Position numbers and translations under genes: made by a program. From positions 1-64,000 of the forward strand of contig NZ_JBAWJZ010000012.1 in NCBI RefSeq assembly GCF_043876835.1: a stretch of DNA of 64,000 nucleotides, read 5' to 3'. Numbering within the stretch: the stretch's first letter is position 1; each line of letters starts with the position of its first letter. The DNA is from Yeosuana sp043876835 (GTDB lineage Bacteria > Bacteroidota > Bacteroidia > Flavobacteriales > Flavobacteriaceae). Below are positions 1-9,874 of this stretch, piece by piece. The notes beneath the pieces were generated by a model. It saw only the letters and a program-made list of their open reading frames with translations, did not search any database and was not told the DNA's origin.

Positions 1-194
1 TACTTCCTACTTCGGAATGAAGCCTCCAATTGTGGACTGAATTTAAAGACCCACCTTTGAATAGTTGCATGGTCTACTTTCACTCCTCTTATGGCCATCA
101 ACTCTTCAATTTCCCTATAGCTAAGCCCAAATCTGAACTTGAAATAAATAGCTTGCATAATTACTGACTTGGGAAATGTGTGACCTTTGAACAT
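1..194 (-). CDS. IS6-family transposase, N-terminal part (partial)
   Basis: The frame opens with ATG at 194-192 and reads without interruption to the window edge, about 64 codons. It contains the N-terminal helix-turn-helix region of IS6 transposases (FKFRFGLSYREIEELM, then VDHATIQRWVFKFSP). The other two copies lose one base just after the codons for QRW, which throws them out of frame. This copy keeps that base, so of the three it is the only one that could still encode an active enzyme. The DDE catalytic part lies outside the window. Confidence 0.82.
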   Translation of the reverse strand, partial: MFKGHTFPKSVIMQAIYFKFRFGLSYREIEELMAIRGVKVDHATIQRWVFKFSPQLEASFRSRK

Positions 195-252
195 TGTTTT
201 TGTCTTAAAAATACAAAAATTCTATTTTTACTAATTTAGATGCGACAGAACC
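1..252 (-). mobile_element. IS6-family insertion sequence, copy 1 (partial, cut by window edge)
   Basis: This is the right end of an insertion sequence that also occurs at 50538-51300 and 61951-62714. It ends in TGCGACAGAACC, the reverse complement of the left end GGTTCTGTCGCA seen in the other copies, and it encodes the transposase N-terminus on the minus strand. Family assignment rests on the transposase sequence and the short GGTTCTG-type terminal repeat. The left end lies outside the window, so neither completeness nor a target duplication can be judged. Confidence 0.88.
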
Positions 253-397
253 ATTTTTTTTAGCTATAACGTAAAACCTTAAAATCTCAATTGCTCAAAA
301 TTGATTATTATTTTATGAAATGGTGTAAAACTAATAAATTCTAATTTATAATAAATATTCTCTATAAATTACACATAATTATTTAGTTGAACTTATT

Positions 398-1900
398 TCA
401 ATCAAACCAACCCTGAATAATATTATAATTCAATTTCCTTTTATTATGATATACAAACTCATTTTTAAGAACATCATAAGTATAGGACATACTCAAACTC
501 TCAATATTTTCTACTATGTCTTTAATTGCTTCGCATACATACTCTATTTCCCTATTAGTCATGGTAGGATGAAACGACATTCTAATCCATCCTGGTCTAT
601 CCACGAAGCATCCCTCTACTATTTTTTGTTCAATGGATTTAGATGTGCTTTTATCAACATTCAATAGATAATGTCCATAGGTTCCAGCACAAGAACACCC
701 TCCTCGTGTTTGAATTCCGTAAAGGTCATTCAATAATTTTACTATCAAATTATAATGTGAATCATTAATATGAAATGAAAATATACTTAAACGATCTTTG
801 TGCTCTTTGGCAAGAATGTTCAGGCCTTTAATTTCTGAAAGCATTTTAAAAACATAGTTGTTAATTTCATGTTCTCTAGCAAGTATATTATCAATACCCA
901 TTTTCTCTTTTAATTGAATGGCTAATGCTATTTTAATTGTTTGAAGAAAACCAGGTGTACCACCTTCTTCTCTTATTTCTATATCCTCATAATATTTACG
1001 ATCTCCCCAAGGATTTGTATATATCACTGTCCCTCCTCCTGGTTGGTCAGGTATTTGGTTTTTGTATAAATGTTTATTAAAAATAAGGACACCTGATGTC
1101 CCAGGTCCTCCCAAAAATTTATGAGGCGAAAATACAATGGCATCAAGAAATTCCATTTCATTTTTATGCATATTAATTTCTACATAAGGTGCACTACAAG
1201 CATAATCCACAATACATATTGCTCCATTGAGGTGTGCTACCACTGCAATTTTTTGTATTGGGATTATTACTCCTGTAACATTAGAACAAGCTGTTATAGC
1301 CACCAAACATTGACGATTTCGGTTTAATTTTAATAATCTATCCAAAGCTTCTATACTTATCAGCCCTTCTTCATTATGGGGGATAATCACAACTTCACAA
1401 ATGGTTTCCATCCAAGAAGTATGGTTAGAATGATGCTCCATATGAGACACAAAAACAATTGGTCTTCTCTCTTGCGGAATTACAGTGTGTCTTTTTAAAT
1501 TTTCATTTACCTTGACACCTAAAATACGCTGAAATTTATTGATAGCACCAGTCATACCAGAACCTACGGTAATCAAAACATCATCTTTTGAAGCATTAAC
1601 GTGTTTTTTTATAATGTTTCTTGCTTCGTGATAAGCCATAGTCATAGTTGAACCTGTTATAGATGTTTCCGTATGTGTATTGGCTACAAAAGGCCCTATC
1701 TCATTTATTATTTTCTCTTCAATAGGTCTGAATAATCTGCCACTAGCAGTCCAATCAGCATATATGATTTCCTTTTCTCCATATGGTGATTTAAAATTCT
1801 GGTTAATGCCTATGATGTGTTTTCGAAATTGTTCAAAGTAGTTTTCAAGATCATTTCCTTTAGGCCAGACACAATCCTTCCTTTTTTTTAATTGTTCCAT
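398..1900 (-). CDS. Class V aminotransferase-fold PLP enzyme (cysteine-desulfurase-like)
   Basis: A 500-residue fold-type I PLP enzyme of the class V aminotransferase/NifS-like superfamily. The Schiff-base lysine is visible at about K261 in SPHKFLGGPG, preceded by the aspartate/histidine region VDYACSAPY, with a substrate-side HMEHHSN stretch near residue 155. Near residue 402 it has TRGGCSCAG, a cysteine pair where cysteine desulfurases carry their catalytic Cys loop, so sulfur transfer is possible. It is longer than IscS or SufS (about 400 aa), and a desulfurase role is not proven. It starts 6 bases after the stop of the DsbD-alpha-like gene, so the two are almost certainly cotranscribed. 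The ATG at 1900 is the natural start after the upstream stop. Confidence 0.82.
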   Translation of the reverse strand: MEQLKKRKDCVWPKGNDLENYFEQFRKHIIGINQNFKSPYGEKEIIYADWTASGRLFRPIEEKIINEIGPFVANTHTETSITGSTMTMAYHEARNIIKKHVNASKDDVLITVGSGMTGAINKFQRILGVKVNENLKRHTVIPQERRPIVFVSHMEHHSNHTSWMETICEVVIIPHNEEGLISIEALDRLLKLNRNRQCLVAITACSNVTGVIIPIQKIAVVAHLNGAICIVDYACSAPYVEINMHKNEMEFLDAIVFSPHKFLGGPGTSGVLIFNKHLYKNQIPDQPGGGTVIYTNPWGDRKYYEDIEIREEGGTPGFLQTIKIALAIQLKEKMGIDNILAREHEINNYVFKMLSEIKGLNILAKEHKDRLSIFSFHINDSHYNLIVKLLNDLYGIQTRGGCSCAGTYGHYLLNVDKSTSKSIEQKIVEGCFVDRPGWIRMSFHPTMTNREIEYVCEAIKDIVENIESLSMSYTYDVLKNEFVYHNKRKLNYNIIQGWFD

Positions 1901-1906
1901 ATCCTA

Positions 1907-2347
1907 TTAATTTAATTCCACTTGAAAGACTATTTCCTTCAGGTTATTACCAATTATACCGTTACATTCCATATATGTCACCTTACCCTTCACTAATTCT
2001 GACTTTGTTAATATTTCAACCTCCTGCACAAAGTCGACCGCTATTGTATAAAAATGTGTAATTGTGGAATACGTTTCTTCATAGGTTTCTTTTACGTTAC
2101 CTATTTCTCTTGGCCTTCCTATAAAACTTACAAATGGGTTGCCTTCAAATCTAATTATTGTTGGGAAAGGATCATCTTCTGATGAAGCTTGTGCATATAA
2201 TCTCCAAGGTGATTCTATAAACGCCATCATATGGATATAGTAATTGTTGGTGTTTGCTTTTTTTACAATGAACTTCCAATTGACAGGGTCTGGCAGTAGT
2301 CTTGGAGATTTAAATAGATTTTTAATTACTTTAAAATTTTTTAGCAT
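1907..2347 (-). CDS. Orphan DsbD N-terminal-domain-like protein lacking the Cys pair
   Basis: A 146-residue protein that aligns by eye over its full length with the N-terminal (alpha) domain of the DsbD encoded nearby. Shared features include DPVNWKF against EPVKWTT, SPWRLYAQ against SGWHLYSQ, and the final ECNG...LKE against VCDNSRC..KE. The first cysteine of the redox pair is kept (C128), but the second position is glycine (about G133), so disulfide exchange by the usual mechanism is unlikely. No hydrophobic signal peptide precedes the domain, although DsbD-alpha normally works in the periplasm. It is the first gene of an operon with the PLP enzyme. Function unknown. Confidence 0.7.
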   Translation of the reverse strand: MLKNFKVIKNLFKSPRLLPDPVNWKFIVKKANTNNYYIHMMAFIESPWRLYAQASSEDDPFPTIIRFEGNPFVSFIGRPREIGNVKETYEETYSTITHFYTIAVDFVQEVEILTKSELVKGKVTYMECNGIIGNNLKEIVFQVELN

Positions 2348-2878
2348 TTAAATTATAGTTTTGATTTTAATATTACATGTTTCTTTTCTGGTTTTAATCT
2401 TACTTAAACTTTCAATAAAAATGCATGATATACCATTTATTAATCAGAATACCATGCCTAAATCAAACTAAATTTTTCATGATGATTAATCCAAAAATAT
2501 ATTTTGAATGTAAAGCTTCGTAGTTCGTTATTTTTTAATTATAAATGTTTTGACTATTGTCTATTTTAATAGTCTTAAAGGGAATGATTGTTTTTAACTA
2601 TTAACTAAGAATAAACAACCAATCAAAATTTATTTTTTAAATTAATAGACAAAAAACTACTATTCATTCCCTCCTTGACATTGCATTATTTTTATATATT
2701 TTATGCTTATATATTTCTGCTTACACCAAGTATTACCAAATGCCATAAAAAATTTAATTACATAATTATTTCTATTTATTCAACTATTAATTGAGTTTCA
2801 AATAAAATACATCAAACCTAATTTTAAAGCCTTAAAATATTAATAATCCTTGAATTGTATTTTCTTACCAAAGAATTA
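2348..2878. other. Intergenic region without recognisable gene
   Basis: About 530 bases of very AT-rich sequence separating the two-gene operon from dsbD. I see no coding frame with family resemblance. The promoter of the 2347 gene should lie in its left half, and any terminator of dsbD in its right half, but no convincing hairpin with a T-run was found. Confidence 0.5.
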
Positions 2879-4855
2879 TTAATTCTTTTTAAATTTTAAA
2901 ATACCGTCGTTTAGCCAATCATAATAAACATCAGAATCTGGTGTATATACAACAGGCTCAGAAAGATTCTCTCCATTGTGATCCATTAACACATAAAAAG
3001 GTTGAGAGTTCGCCTTGTACCTTATGGTTTGTAGCTCACTCCATTTTTGACCTATGTATTTTAATTGCTTACCAGGATTTAATTTAGACTCAACTATATC
3101 TCCCTCTTCCAACATACGTTTATCATCAACGTACAGTGAAATCAAAACTACTTTATTTTTTAAGATGTCTAATATATCTGATTTTGGCCATACATTTTGT
3201 TCCATTTTTCTACAGTTTACACAAGCCCATCCTGTAAAATCCAACATCACTGGCTTGCCCACTTTTTTAGCATAGGCCAATCCTTTATCGTAATCGTTAA
3301 ATGCTAAAATATCATGTGGTGCCAGTAAATGTGCTCCTTTTGGTAAATCTTCCTTAATTGCTTTTAATTCACTTCCCCCAAGTTTTGAAAACCCAACACC
3401 ATAAGGTGACTCACTATAGTCTTGAAGTGGTGGAAAAGCACTAATTAAATTTAATGGAGCGCCCCATAAACCAGGAATAATATAAATTGTGAATGACAAT
3501 ACAATAAGACCAAGCCCCAAGCGACCAACCGATATACTTGACAGTGGAGAATCATGAGGCAATTGAATTTTTCCAAACAGATACAGTGCCAATACGCCAA
3601 ATATGGCAATCCAAATAGCAAGGAAAATTTCACGTTCTAAAAAATGGGCCTGTAATACTAAATCTGCCTGTGATAAGAATTTAAAAGCTAAAGCTAGTTC
3701 TAAAAATCCTAGTACAACTTTTACGGTATTCAACCAGCCTCCGGATTTTGGAAGTGAATTTAACCATCCAGGAAAGGCTGCAAATAAGGCAAAAGGTAAG
3801 GCAATTGCAAAAGAAAAACCTAGCATGCCTATAATTGGGGCTAATCCTCCTTTTGATGCCGCTTCAACTAATAAAGTTCCTACAATAGGTCCTGTACATG
3901 AAAATGATACTATCGCTAAAGCCAACGCCATAAAGAAAATTCCAATGAGTCCGCCTCTATCAGCTTGAGAATCCACTTTATTAGCCCATGAGTTTGGTAG
4001 CATGATTTCGAAAGCTCCTAAAAAGGAAATTGCAAAAATGATTAATAATAAAAAGAAAATGATATTAAACCAGACATTGGTAGCCAGTGCATTTAATGCA
4101 TCAGCTCCAAAAATCCCAGTTACAACAGTTCCTAAAAGCACATAAATTACAATAATACAAACTCCATAAATAATAGCATTTTTAATACCTTGAGTCTTGG
4201 TCTTACTCTGCTTGGTGAAAAAGCTTATAGTCATTGGAATCATAGGAAACACACATGGTGTTAACAAGGCTGCAAATCCTGATAAAAAAGCAATAAAAAT
4301 GATGCCCCAAAGTCCTTTTTTTGGTTCTTTAGATTTAGAAGATGATGCTAAAGTTGCTTCTTTTTTGTTTTGCTTTTCAGCACTAATTGTAACTGCTTTT
4401 GATCCCTCTGATAAATTAAACACTAAATCGACTTCTTTTGGTGGCATACACCTTGAATTATCGCAGACCATGAACTCTACGAGTCCATTTATTGTTGTTA
4501 CGCCTTCATTAATTTCTACTTTTTGTTTGAATGTAGCTGTTTTTTCAAAGAACTTTATTTTCATTTCAAAAACAGGATCATCTATGGTACGGCCATCTTC
4601 TTCTAATGTATTTCCGGAAACTTTAAAATATCCCTCGCTGTCATCATAAATGAATGTTGTAGCAATTGGCCCATGTTTTGGAACTGACTGAGAGTACAAA
4701 TGCCAGCCAGATTCTATGGTCGCTTTCGAAATTAATTCATATTCAGTGTTTGATATTTTTTCTACAGAAGTAGTCCATTTTACAGGCTCAAGTATCTGTG
4801 AATACGCAGAAAATGATAAGGCTATTACTGTTAATAAAAGAAAAATCTTTTTCAT
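2879..4855 (-). CDS. dsbD: Thiol:disulfide interchange protein DsbD
   Basis: A 658-residue inner-membrane disulfide reductase that passes electrons from cytoplasmic thioredoxin to the periplasm. Layout: signal peptide (1-20), periplasmic alpha domain with Cys pair C131/C136 (MVCDNSRC), a polytopic DsbD/CcdA-type membrane core from about residue 180 to 450 with a cysteine in the LTPCVFPM segment and another in SFSCTGPIVG, and a C-terminal thioredoxin domain with CVNC (C545/C548). All three redox centres are present, so it should be functional. It lies downstream of the TlpA-like lipoprotein and M16 peptidase genes and is a plausible electron source for that TlpA. A hairpin with T-run sits only 17 bases before the ATG and may limit read-through from upstream. 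Confidence 0.93.
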   Translation of the reverse strand: MKKIFLLLTVIALSFSAYSQILEPVKWTTSVEKISNTEYELISKATIESGWHLYSQSVPKHGPIATTFIYDDSEGYFKVSGNTLEEDGRTIDDPVFEMKIKFFEKTATFKQKVEINEGVTTINGLVEFMVCDNSRCMPPKEVDLVFNLSEGSKAVTISAEKQNKKEATLASSSKSKEPKKGLWGIIFIAFLSGFAALLTPCVFPMIPMTISFFTKQSKTKTQGIKNAIIYGVCIIVIYVLLGTVVTGIFGADALNALATNVWFNIIFFLLLIIFAISFLGAFEIMLPNSWANKVDSQADRGGLIGIFFMALALAIVSFSCTGPIVGTLLVEAASKGGLAPIIGMLGFSFAIALPFALFAAFPGWLNSLPKSGGWLNTVKVVLGFLELALAFKFLSQADLVLQAHFLEREIFLAIWIAIFGVLALYLFGKIQLPHDSPLSSISVGRLGLGLIVLSFTIYIIPGLWGAPLNLISAFPPLQDYSESPYGVGFSKLGGSELKAIKEDLPKGAHLLAPHDILAFNDYDKGLAYAKKVGKPVMLDFTGWACVNCRKMEQNVWPKSDILDILKNKVVLISLYVDDKRMLEEGDIVESKLNPGKQLKYIGQKWSELQTIRYKANSQPFYVLMDHNGENLSEPVVYTPDSDVYYDWLNDGILKFKKN

Positions 4856-4871
4856 GTTTTTAGTAGCTTTT

Positions 4872-4907
4872 AAAAAAGGGCCATTATTTTACCAACAGCC
4901 CTTTTAT
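4872..4907 (-). terminator. Rho-independent terminator between M16 peptidase and dsbD
   Basis: On the minus strand the stem AAAAGGGC / GCCCTTTT encloses a 16-base loop and runs into a T-run. It follows the peptidase stop at 4974 and lies just before the dsbD ATG at 4855. It should end or attenuate the upstream operon, and dsbD would then need its own promoter very close by or depend on read-through. Confidence 0.75.
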
Positions 4908-4973
4908 CATCTTTTTGTTTATTGACCAATTAAAAAATAAAATACGAAACTCGCAGTTTAATAAAGATGTTTT

Positions 4974-7784
4974 TTAATTTGATGGTACACCATTTTCATC
5001 AAGTGACCCAGATTTAATAATTACCAACTTATTTAAGTTTATGTATTTCTTGATGACTGAATTCACTTCTTTTAAAGTAACAGCTTCAATATCTTTAGGA
5101 TATTGGTCTATATAGCTAGGTTCCAAATCCATCTCTATAAAATCTAAAAGTGTCTTAGCTAAACCTGTTGTGCTAGCAAGACCAACCTTAAAACTTCCTG
5201 TTAAATTTGTTTTTCTAGTCATCAATTCTTCAATTGTCACCCCCTCGTTCACCCATTTATTAAGTTCAGCCATCGTGGCATTCAATCCTTTTTCAAAAAG
5301 ACTAGGGTTAAACGTCGCAACGATTTCCCAATAACCTCCTGCATTTTTATGACCTGAATGTTTTGAATTAATACCATAAGTTAAACCATCCCTATCTCTC
5401 ACGGTTTGCATCAATCTTGCAGAAAAGTCACCACCTAAAATATTGACACCTATATAAAATGGTAAAAAATCCTTGTCCTTTATTTTTATACCTGTGTATT
5501 GTCCTATATTCATGACTGCACTTGGCTTTTTAGGGATAGTAATTACTTTTGTTATTGCATTTGCTTTAATTGGTGTTTCGTACTTAGCTAATGTTGTTAT
5601 ACCCCCATACCAACCTCTAAATTCTTTGTTTAACGTACTATACAAATTCTTTGTATTAACATCTCCAACAGCTACTAAATGCATACCTTTTGGCCCAAAA
5701 TAGGTTTTATGGAAGCCTTTTAAATCTTCTAAAGTCATAGCTTCTATATCCTTAATAGAAGACTCTATGTCTTTTCGATAATTAGGATGCCCTTGGGGAT
5801 ATATGGATTGTGAAAGGGCAATTGAAGCTTGTGTATTTGGATCTTCAAGTCCTCGTTTAAGACCGTTAATATTTTGAGTTTTTAATAATTCAAATTCTTT
5901 TGCGTCAAAAAGAGGATACCGTAATTCTTCAGCCAATAGCGAAATAACAATATTCAAATCCTTTGTTAAGCATTTAAAATTGATATTTATATTTTGAGTG
6001 TCAGCATTAATATCAATTGTAACACCTAGTTTTTCCAGTTTTTGAGAAAATTGGAACTTATCATTTTTAGAAGTGCCCTTACTTAATATTTGTGTTGTTA
6101 AGTCAGGTACAGATTTATTACCTTTTTTATTTAAATAATCTCCTATTGGAAAACTTGCACTAATCGTTACAAAATCTTTAGCCCCGGTTTTTGCTGTTAC
6201 CACATCTATACCGGCTACTTGTTTTCTATCAAATTGTTTGCTTCTATCTGATAAACCATTAGTTCCGTATACAGAAGAGATCTTGTAACTGGTCCTAGGA
6301 GATACATTATCAAAGGTTCTTAATTCAAAACTATTACCATCTCTAACTGGGGTTCTGAAAAAGTATTTACCATCTTTAGCCTTAAAGTTTAGTGCCTCAT
6401 TTTTGCTTGCTACAATAACGCCATTAACTTGTGGAATAAAATAACCCGTAGTGCTTTGTTCTTCAATTAAATACTTGTTAGCTACACGCTTAACATCGTC
6501 AGCCGTTACCTTACCTAATCTTTCTACACTGTTAAAATAGTTCGTCCAATCTCCCCCAGCAATCGCCTCATTGATTTGACCAGCAATATTTCCAGAACCG
6601 TCTCTGGACAAAATCGTTTGGGTATTTAATTTAGCTACTATGCGATCTACGTCATCTTGCAACACTCCATTTGCTTTTATTTTTTCCACCATGTTCAACA
6701 TTTCCATGTTGATGTCTTCATGATTTTTATCAGGCGTAAAACCAAGTGTAATCATAAATAAGCCTACTTCTTTAAAGTTTGAGGGACCTGAAAACCCAAA
6801 TAATGCTATTCCTGAATCAACAAAGGTTCTATTTATAATTGATGACGTTCCACTCCCTAAAATATTACCTAACACGGTTAAAGCTGACAAATCTTCATGC
6901 AACATGCCTGGTATTTTATAACCAATAGAAACAAAACTTTGTTGCCCAGGTTTTTTTATAACAATTCTTCTTGGACCTACTTGCTCAGGCTCTTCCGTAT
7001 ATGGTTGTGGTATATCATGAGGAGCCTTCCCAATTTTTCCAAAGTACTTATCAACTAAACCAAACAAACTGTCTTTTTGGAAATCACCAATAATGGTTAA
7101 GGTTGCATTATTTGGCCAATAATAGGTGTTATAGAACTTACGTAATGTTTCTATTGACATGTTCTCAATATCAGAACGCCAACCTATTGTGGAATGATGG
7201 TATGGATGCGCTAAATAAGCTGTTGCCCAGATTTCTTTAAATAAAAGATTGATTGGATTATTCTCGCCACGTTCAAATTCATTTCGTACCACAGTCATTT
7301 CAGCCTCCTTATCTTTTTTTAACAACAAAGAATTCCGCATTCTATCTGACTCTATATGTAAGGCAGTTTCAATCTTATCACTTGGAATTGTTTCATAATA
7401 ATTGGTTCTGTCATTCCATGTTGTTGCATTCATTTCAGCACCCATGTCCTGTAATACTTTAAATATAGCATTACCATTTTGTTTGTTAAATGAAGGTGTG
7501 CCTTTAAAGTTTAAGTGTTCCAATAAATGAGTAGCACCAGTATTACCCGGCGTTTCGTTTTTTGAACCTACATGATAGACGACTTGTATTGTTACTACTG
7601 GCGCTGAATTATCTTGCAATAATAATAAATTCAATCCGTTAGGTTCATATAAATATTCTTCTATCCCTTTTAATTCTTGAATCTTCTTAAATTTAATTAG
7701 GCCTTCTTGTGCAAAAAGTCTTTTCATAGGAATTAATGCTAAAAGAAAGAAAATAGCTATTCCGATTTTTGTTTGTATTTTCAT
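4974..7784 (-). CDS. M16 family zinc metallopeptidase (tandem-domain)
   Basis: A 936-residue secreted peptidase of the pitrilysin/insulinase (M16) family. A signal peptide (about 1-25, ending AFAQ-like LFAQ) is followed by an active M16 half with the inverted zinc motif HLLEH (H86, E89, H90) and the distal glutamate region VVRNEFERGENN. A second M16-like half from about residue 500 lacks the zinc motif, as is normal for tandem M16 proteins. It lies in the SusC/SusD/TlpA cluster, which suggests digestion of imported or surface peptides in the periplasm. The start at 7784 places the signal peptide correctly. Confidence 0.92.
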   Translation of the reverse strand: MKIQTKIGIAIFFLLALIPMKRLFAQEGLIKFKKIQELKGIEEYLYEPNGLNLLLLQDNSAPVVTIQVVYHVGSKNETPGNTGATHLLEHLNFKGTPSFNKQNGNAIFKVLQDMGAEMNATTWNDRTNYYETIPSDKIETALHIESDRMRNSLLLKKDKEAEMTVVRNEFERGENNPINLLFKEIWATAYLAHPYHHSTIGWRSDIENMSIETLRKFYNTYYWPNNATLTIIGDFQKDSLFGLVDKYFGKIGKAPHDIPQPYTEEPEQVGPRRIVIKKPGQQSFVSIGYKIPGMLHEDLSALTVLGNILGSGTSSIINRTFVDSGIALFGFSGPSNFKEVGLFMITLGFTPDKNHEDINMEMLNMVEKIKANGVLQDDVDRIVAKLNTQTILSRDGSGNIAGQINEAIAGGDWTNYFNSVERLGKVTADDVKRVANKYLIEEQSTTGYFIPQVNGVIVASKNEALNFKAKDGKYFFRTPVRDGNSFELRTFDNVSPRTSYKISSVYGTNGLSDRSKQFDRKQVAGIDVVTAKTGAKDFVTISASFPIGDYLNKKGNKSVPDLTTQILSKGTSKNDKFQFSQKLEKLGVTIDINADTQNININFKCLTKDLNIVISLLAEELRYPLFDAKEFELLKTQNINGLKRGLEDPNTQASIALSQSIYPQGHPNYRKDIESSIKDIEAMTLEDLKGFHKTYFGPKGMHLVAVGDVNTKNLYSTLNKEFRGWYGGITTLAKYETPIKANAITKVITIPKKPSAVMNIGQYTGIKIKDKDFLPFYIGVNILGGDFSARLMQTVRDRDGLTYGINSKHSGHKNAGGYWEIVATFNPSLFEKGLNATMAELNKWVNEGVTIEELMTRKTNLTGSFKVGLASTTGLAKTLLDFIEMDLEPSYIDQYPKDIEAVTLKEVNSVIKKYINLNKLVIIKSGSLDENGVPSN

Positions 7785-7909
7785 AATACCTTTATGTTTA
7801 AATTGTTTTATGTATAATAGACATTCTATTGAAATCTATACTTAATAATGCTTTTAAAATTATTAAGACACAGACACCTATTCAAGTAAAAGAAAGTGTT
7901 TTCTGTTTA

Positions 7910-9298
7910 CTAAATATTTAAGCCATTAAACAAATCAATTAATTTATTATCTGATGGTTTAGGTGCATTTGAAGACACAATATTTCCTTGTGGATCTATC
8001 AATATGAATTGTGGTATTCCGCTAATCTTATAAGCCTTTATAAAGTCAGAATTATATGCTCTATCAGCGAATAACTGAGTTCCTGACATCTGTTTCTCGT
8101 CGACCATTTTTTTCCAATTATTATAATCTTTTTTATTATCAATAGAAATACTAACAAACTCAATATTTTTTCCACGATATTTTTTTTCTATCTCTTGCAA
8201 AAAAGGAATTTCACGTATACAAGGTTTGCACCAGGTTGCCCAAACATCTATATATACATAGGTCCCCCTTAGGCTTTCAAGGGACATAGTTCCGCCAGAA
8301 TAATTTTCATAATTCTCAAATAGTGGTGAAGGTTTTCCTGGCTCTAGTCTTAACACATAATTGTAAAGTTCAGTAATTTTATTTTTGGTTTCTGTGTTTG
8401 AAGTTATCTTTATAAAATTATCATAAACAACTTTTTTATCCTTTACCTCAGGAAGTGTCCCTCTAACATAATCAAATATCACCAAATCTCTCAAAGTCAC
8501 ATTTTCTAATTGTAGAACCGATTTATTATACGCGGAAAGAAAATTATTTGATGAATCTTCCTCGTATATCTGATATGCTTTAGGGTCAATAATTAATACG
8601 TTTATCAAATAACTATAAGCACTTGAGTATTGGTAATCCTCAGGTCTATCAACAGGAATTTCTTTCAAATCTTTCATGAAATTTTCAGAAGCTACGTAGT
8701 CTTCTTTTCCTGCAAATTTGCTATGGTAAAAAGTTTTGTACATATATTTTTTTTCTAAATAATTATATACTAAATGCCTTTTTTCTTTTACCTTAATTTC
8801 ATGAGGAACATATGATACTAATTCAAATTTATCTTCAAGCAATTTTTTATCAGATAAAATTAAGTTTACAAATTCATTTTCTTCCTTTTCACAATACTCT
8901 TTAATTCCATGTCTGAATTTATAATCTACCCTACTTCTTTCAGCATAATAATTGTTCAATTCGGAATAATCACCTGAAAATGCTAAAGATTCTATAAAAT
9001 TCGTTTCATCAGCCGTGATATTTATTAAAGATCCTTTTTCAATGTATAGTCCAGATCCTACTTTTCCATAACGGATGATATAATAACCATCTGCAATATC
9101 CAAGGTGTCAGCTAATGAGCCATCATCTCTTATTCTGACAGCCCTTTTAAATCCTGAGGAAGATTGAATGGTCAATTCACCTCCTTTTGTGTTAGTAAAT
9201 TTTCCAGTTATAATAGCATATTCAAATTTTTGTTCTTTTTCCATACAGGACAAAACTGTTAAAACCACCATAAAAATTGCGTATTTAATTATTTTCAT
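7910..9298 (-). CDS. TlpA-family thioredoxin-like lipoprotein
   Basis: A 462-residue lipoprotein with lipobox cysteine C18 (TVLSC). The N-terminal 300 residues are an unassigned DUF4369-like beta domain plus helical region. The C-terminal 140 residues are a TlpA/AhpC-type thioredoxin fold with active site WATWCKPC (C357/C360) and the cis-proline segment SGIPQF. This makes it a periplasmic thiol oxidoreductase, with DsbD as the likely reductant. TlpA-like proteins with M16 peptidases and SusCD pairs are a recurrent Bacteroidota grouping. The physiological substrate is unknown. Confidence 0.88.
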   Translation of the reverse strand: MKIIKYAIFMVVLTVLSCMEKEQKFEYAIITGKFTNTKGGELTIQSSSGFKRAVRIRDDGSLADTLDIADGYYIIRYGKVGSGLYIEKGSLINITADETNFIESLAFSGDYSELNNYYAERSRVDYKFRHGIKEYCEKEENEFVNLILSDKKLLEDKFELVSYVPHEIKVKEKRHLVYNYLEKKYMYKTFYHSKFAGKEDYVASENFMKDLKEIPVDRPEDYQYSSAYSYLINVLIIDPKAYQIYEEDSSNNFLSAYNKSVLQLENVTLRDLVIFDYVRGTLPEVKDKKVVYDNFIKITSNTETKNKITELYNYVLRLEPGKPSPLFENYENYSGGTMSLESLRGTYVYIDVWATWCKPCIREIPFLQEIEKKYRGKNIEFVSISIDNKKDYNNWKKMVDEKQMSGTQLFADRAYNSDFIKAYKISGIPQFILIDPQGNIVSSNAPKPSDNKLIDLFNGLNI

Positions 9299-9874
9299 TT
9301 AGTAAAATATTTATATTGTTAGTTACTTAAGCTTAGCTCTATGTTGGAGATTTCTATTTTTATCATCCCAAGAACAATATTTTAATTGTTCATACTCAAC
9401 ATAATTTTTAATTATAAAAAACCTTTACTTTCAACAGAAAAGTAATATTTATCAATTCAAAATGATTTTAATTATTAATTATTTCTTGATAATTACATTG
9501 ATATACTTCTACGATAGCAAAAGGTTTAAATTTGTTTTGTTTTTTATTTGATTATTGATTCAAAAATCATTTATTTCTTAGTCATCCTTACGTTTTTAAT
9601 AATTGGCACAATACATTATACGAATTCATAATTTTCACATGATTCATTAATAGACAATAATTATAAAACGTTATTCTTATTAAAGAAACTTTTTTATGTC
9701 TTCAATAAAGTATGTCTTTTTATGATCTTTAACAATTATAAGTTTCTATTTTAAGGTCAAAAATGTTCATAGTTATCCAACCAAGAGTACTTTTTCATCT
9801 TTTTGGAATTTAAATTCTTGCTTACTAATAAGACGACCCTTCTGAAGAAATTAAAAGGGTCATCCTATCATTGA
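9299..9874. other. Intergenic region between SusD and TlpA-like genes
   Basis: About 575 bases of AT-rich DNA with no recognisable gene. It contains the SusD-side hairpin at 9832-9864, and the rest presumably holds the promoter of the TlpA-like gene. The size of the gap and the hairpin suggest that the downstream genes form a separate transcription unit. Confidence 0.5.
9832..9864 (-). terminator. Hairpin downstream of susD-like gene
   Basis: The arms GACGACCCTT and AAGGGTCATC pair over about ten positions with one G-U, around a 13-base loop, 11 bases after the susD-like stop. The following T content is poor, so it may act as an mRNA 3'-end stabiliser as much as a terminator. Confidence 0.55.

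Noticed and set aside
3603..3968. Open frame of 121 codons on the plus strand
   Set aside because: Lies fully inside dsbD on the other strand, with a Lys/Ala/Pro-rich composition typical of an antisense shadow.
4197..4649. Open frame of 150 codons on the plus strand
   Set aside because: Antisense to dsbD, no family resemblance.
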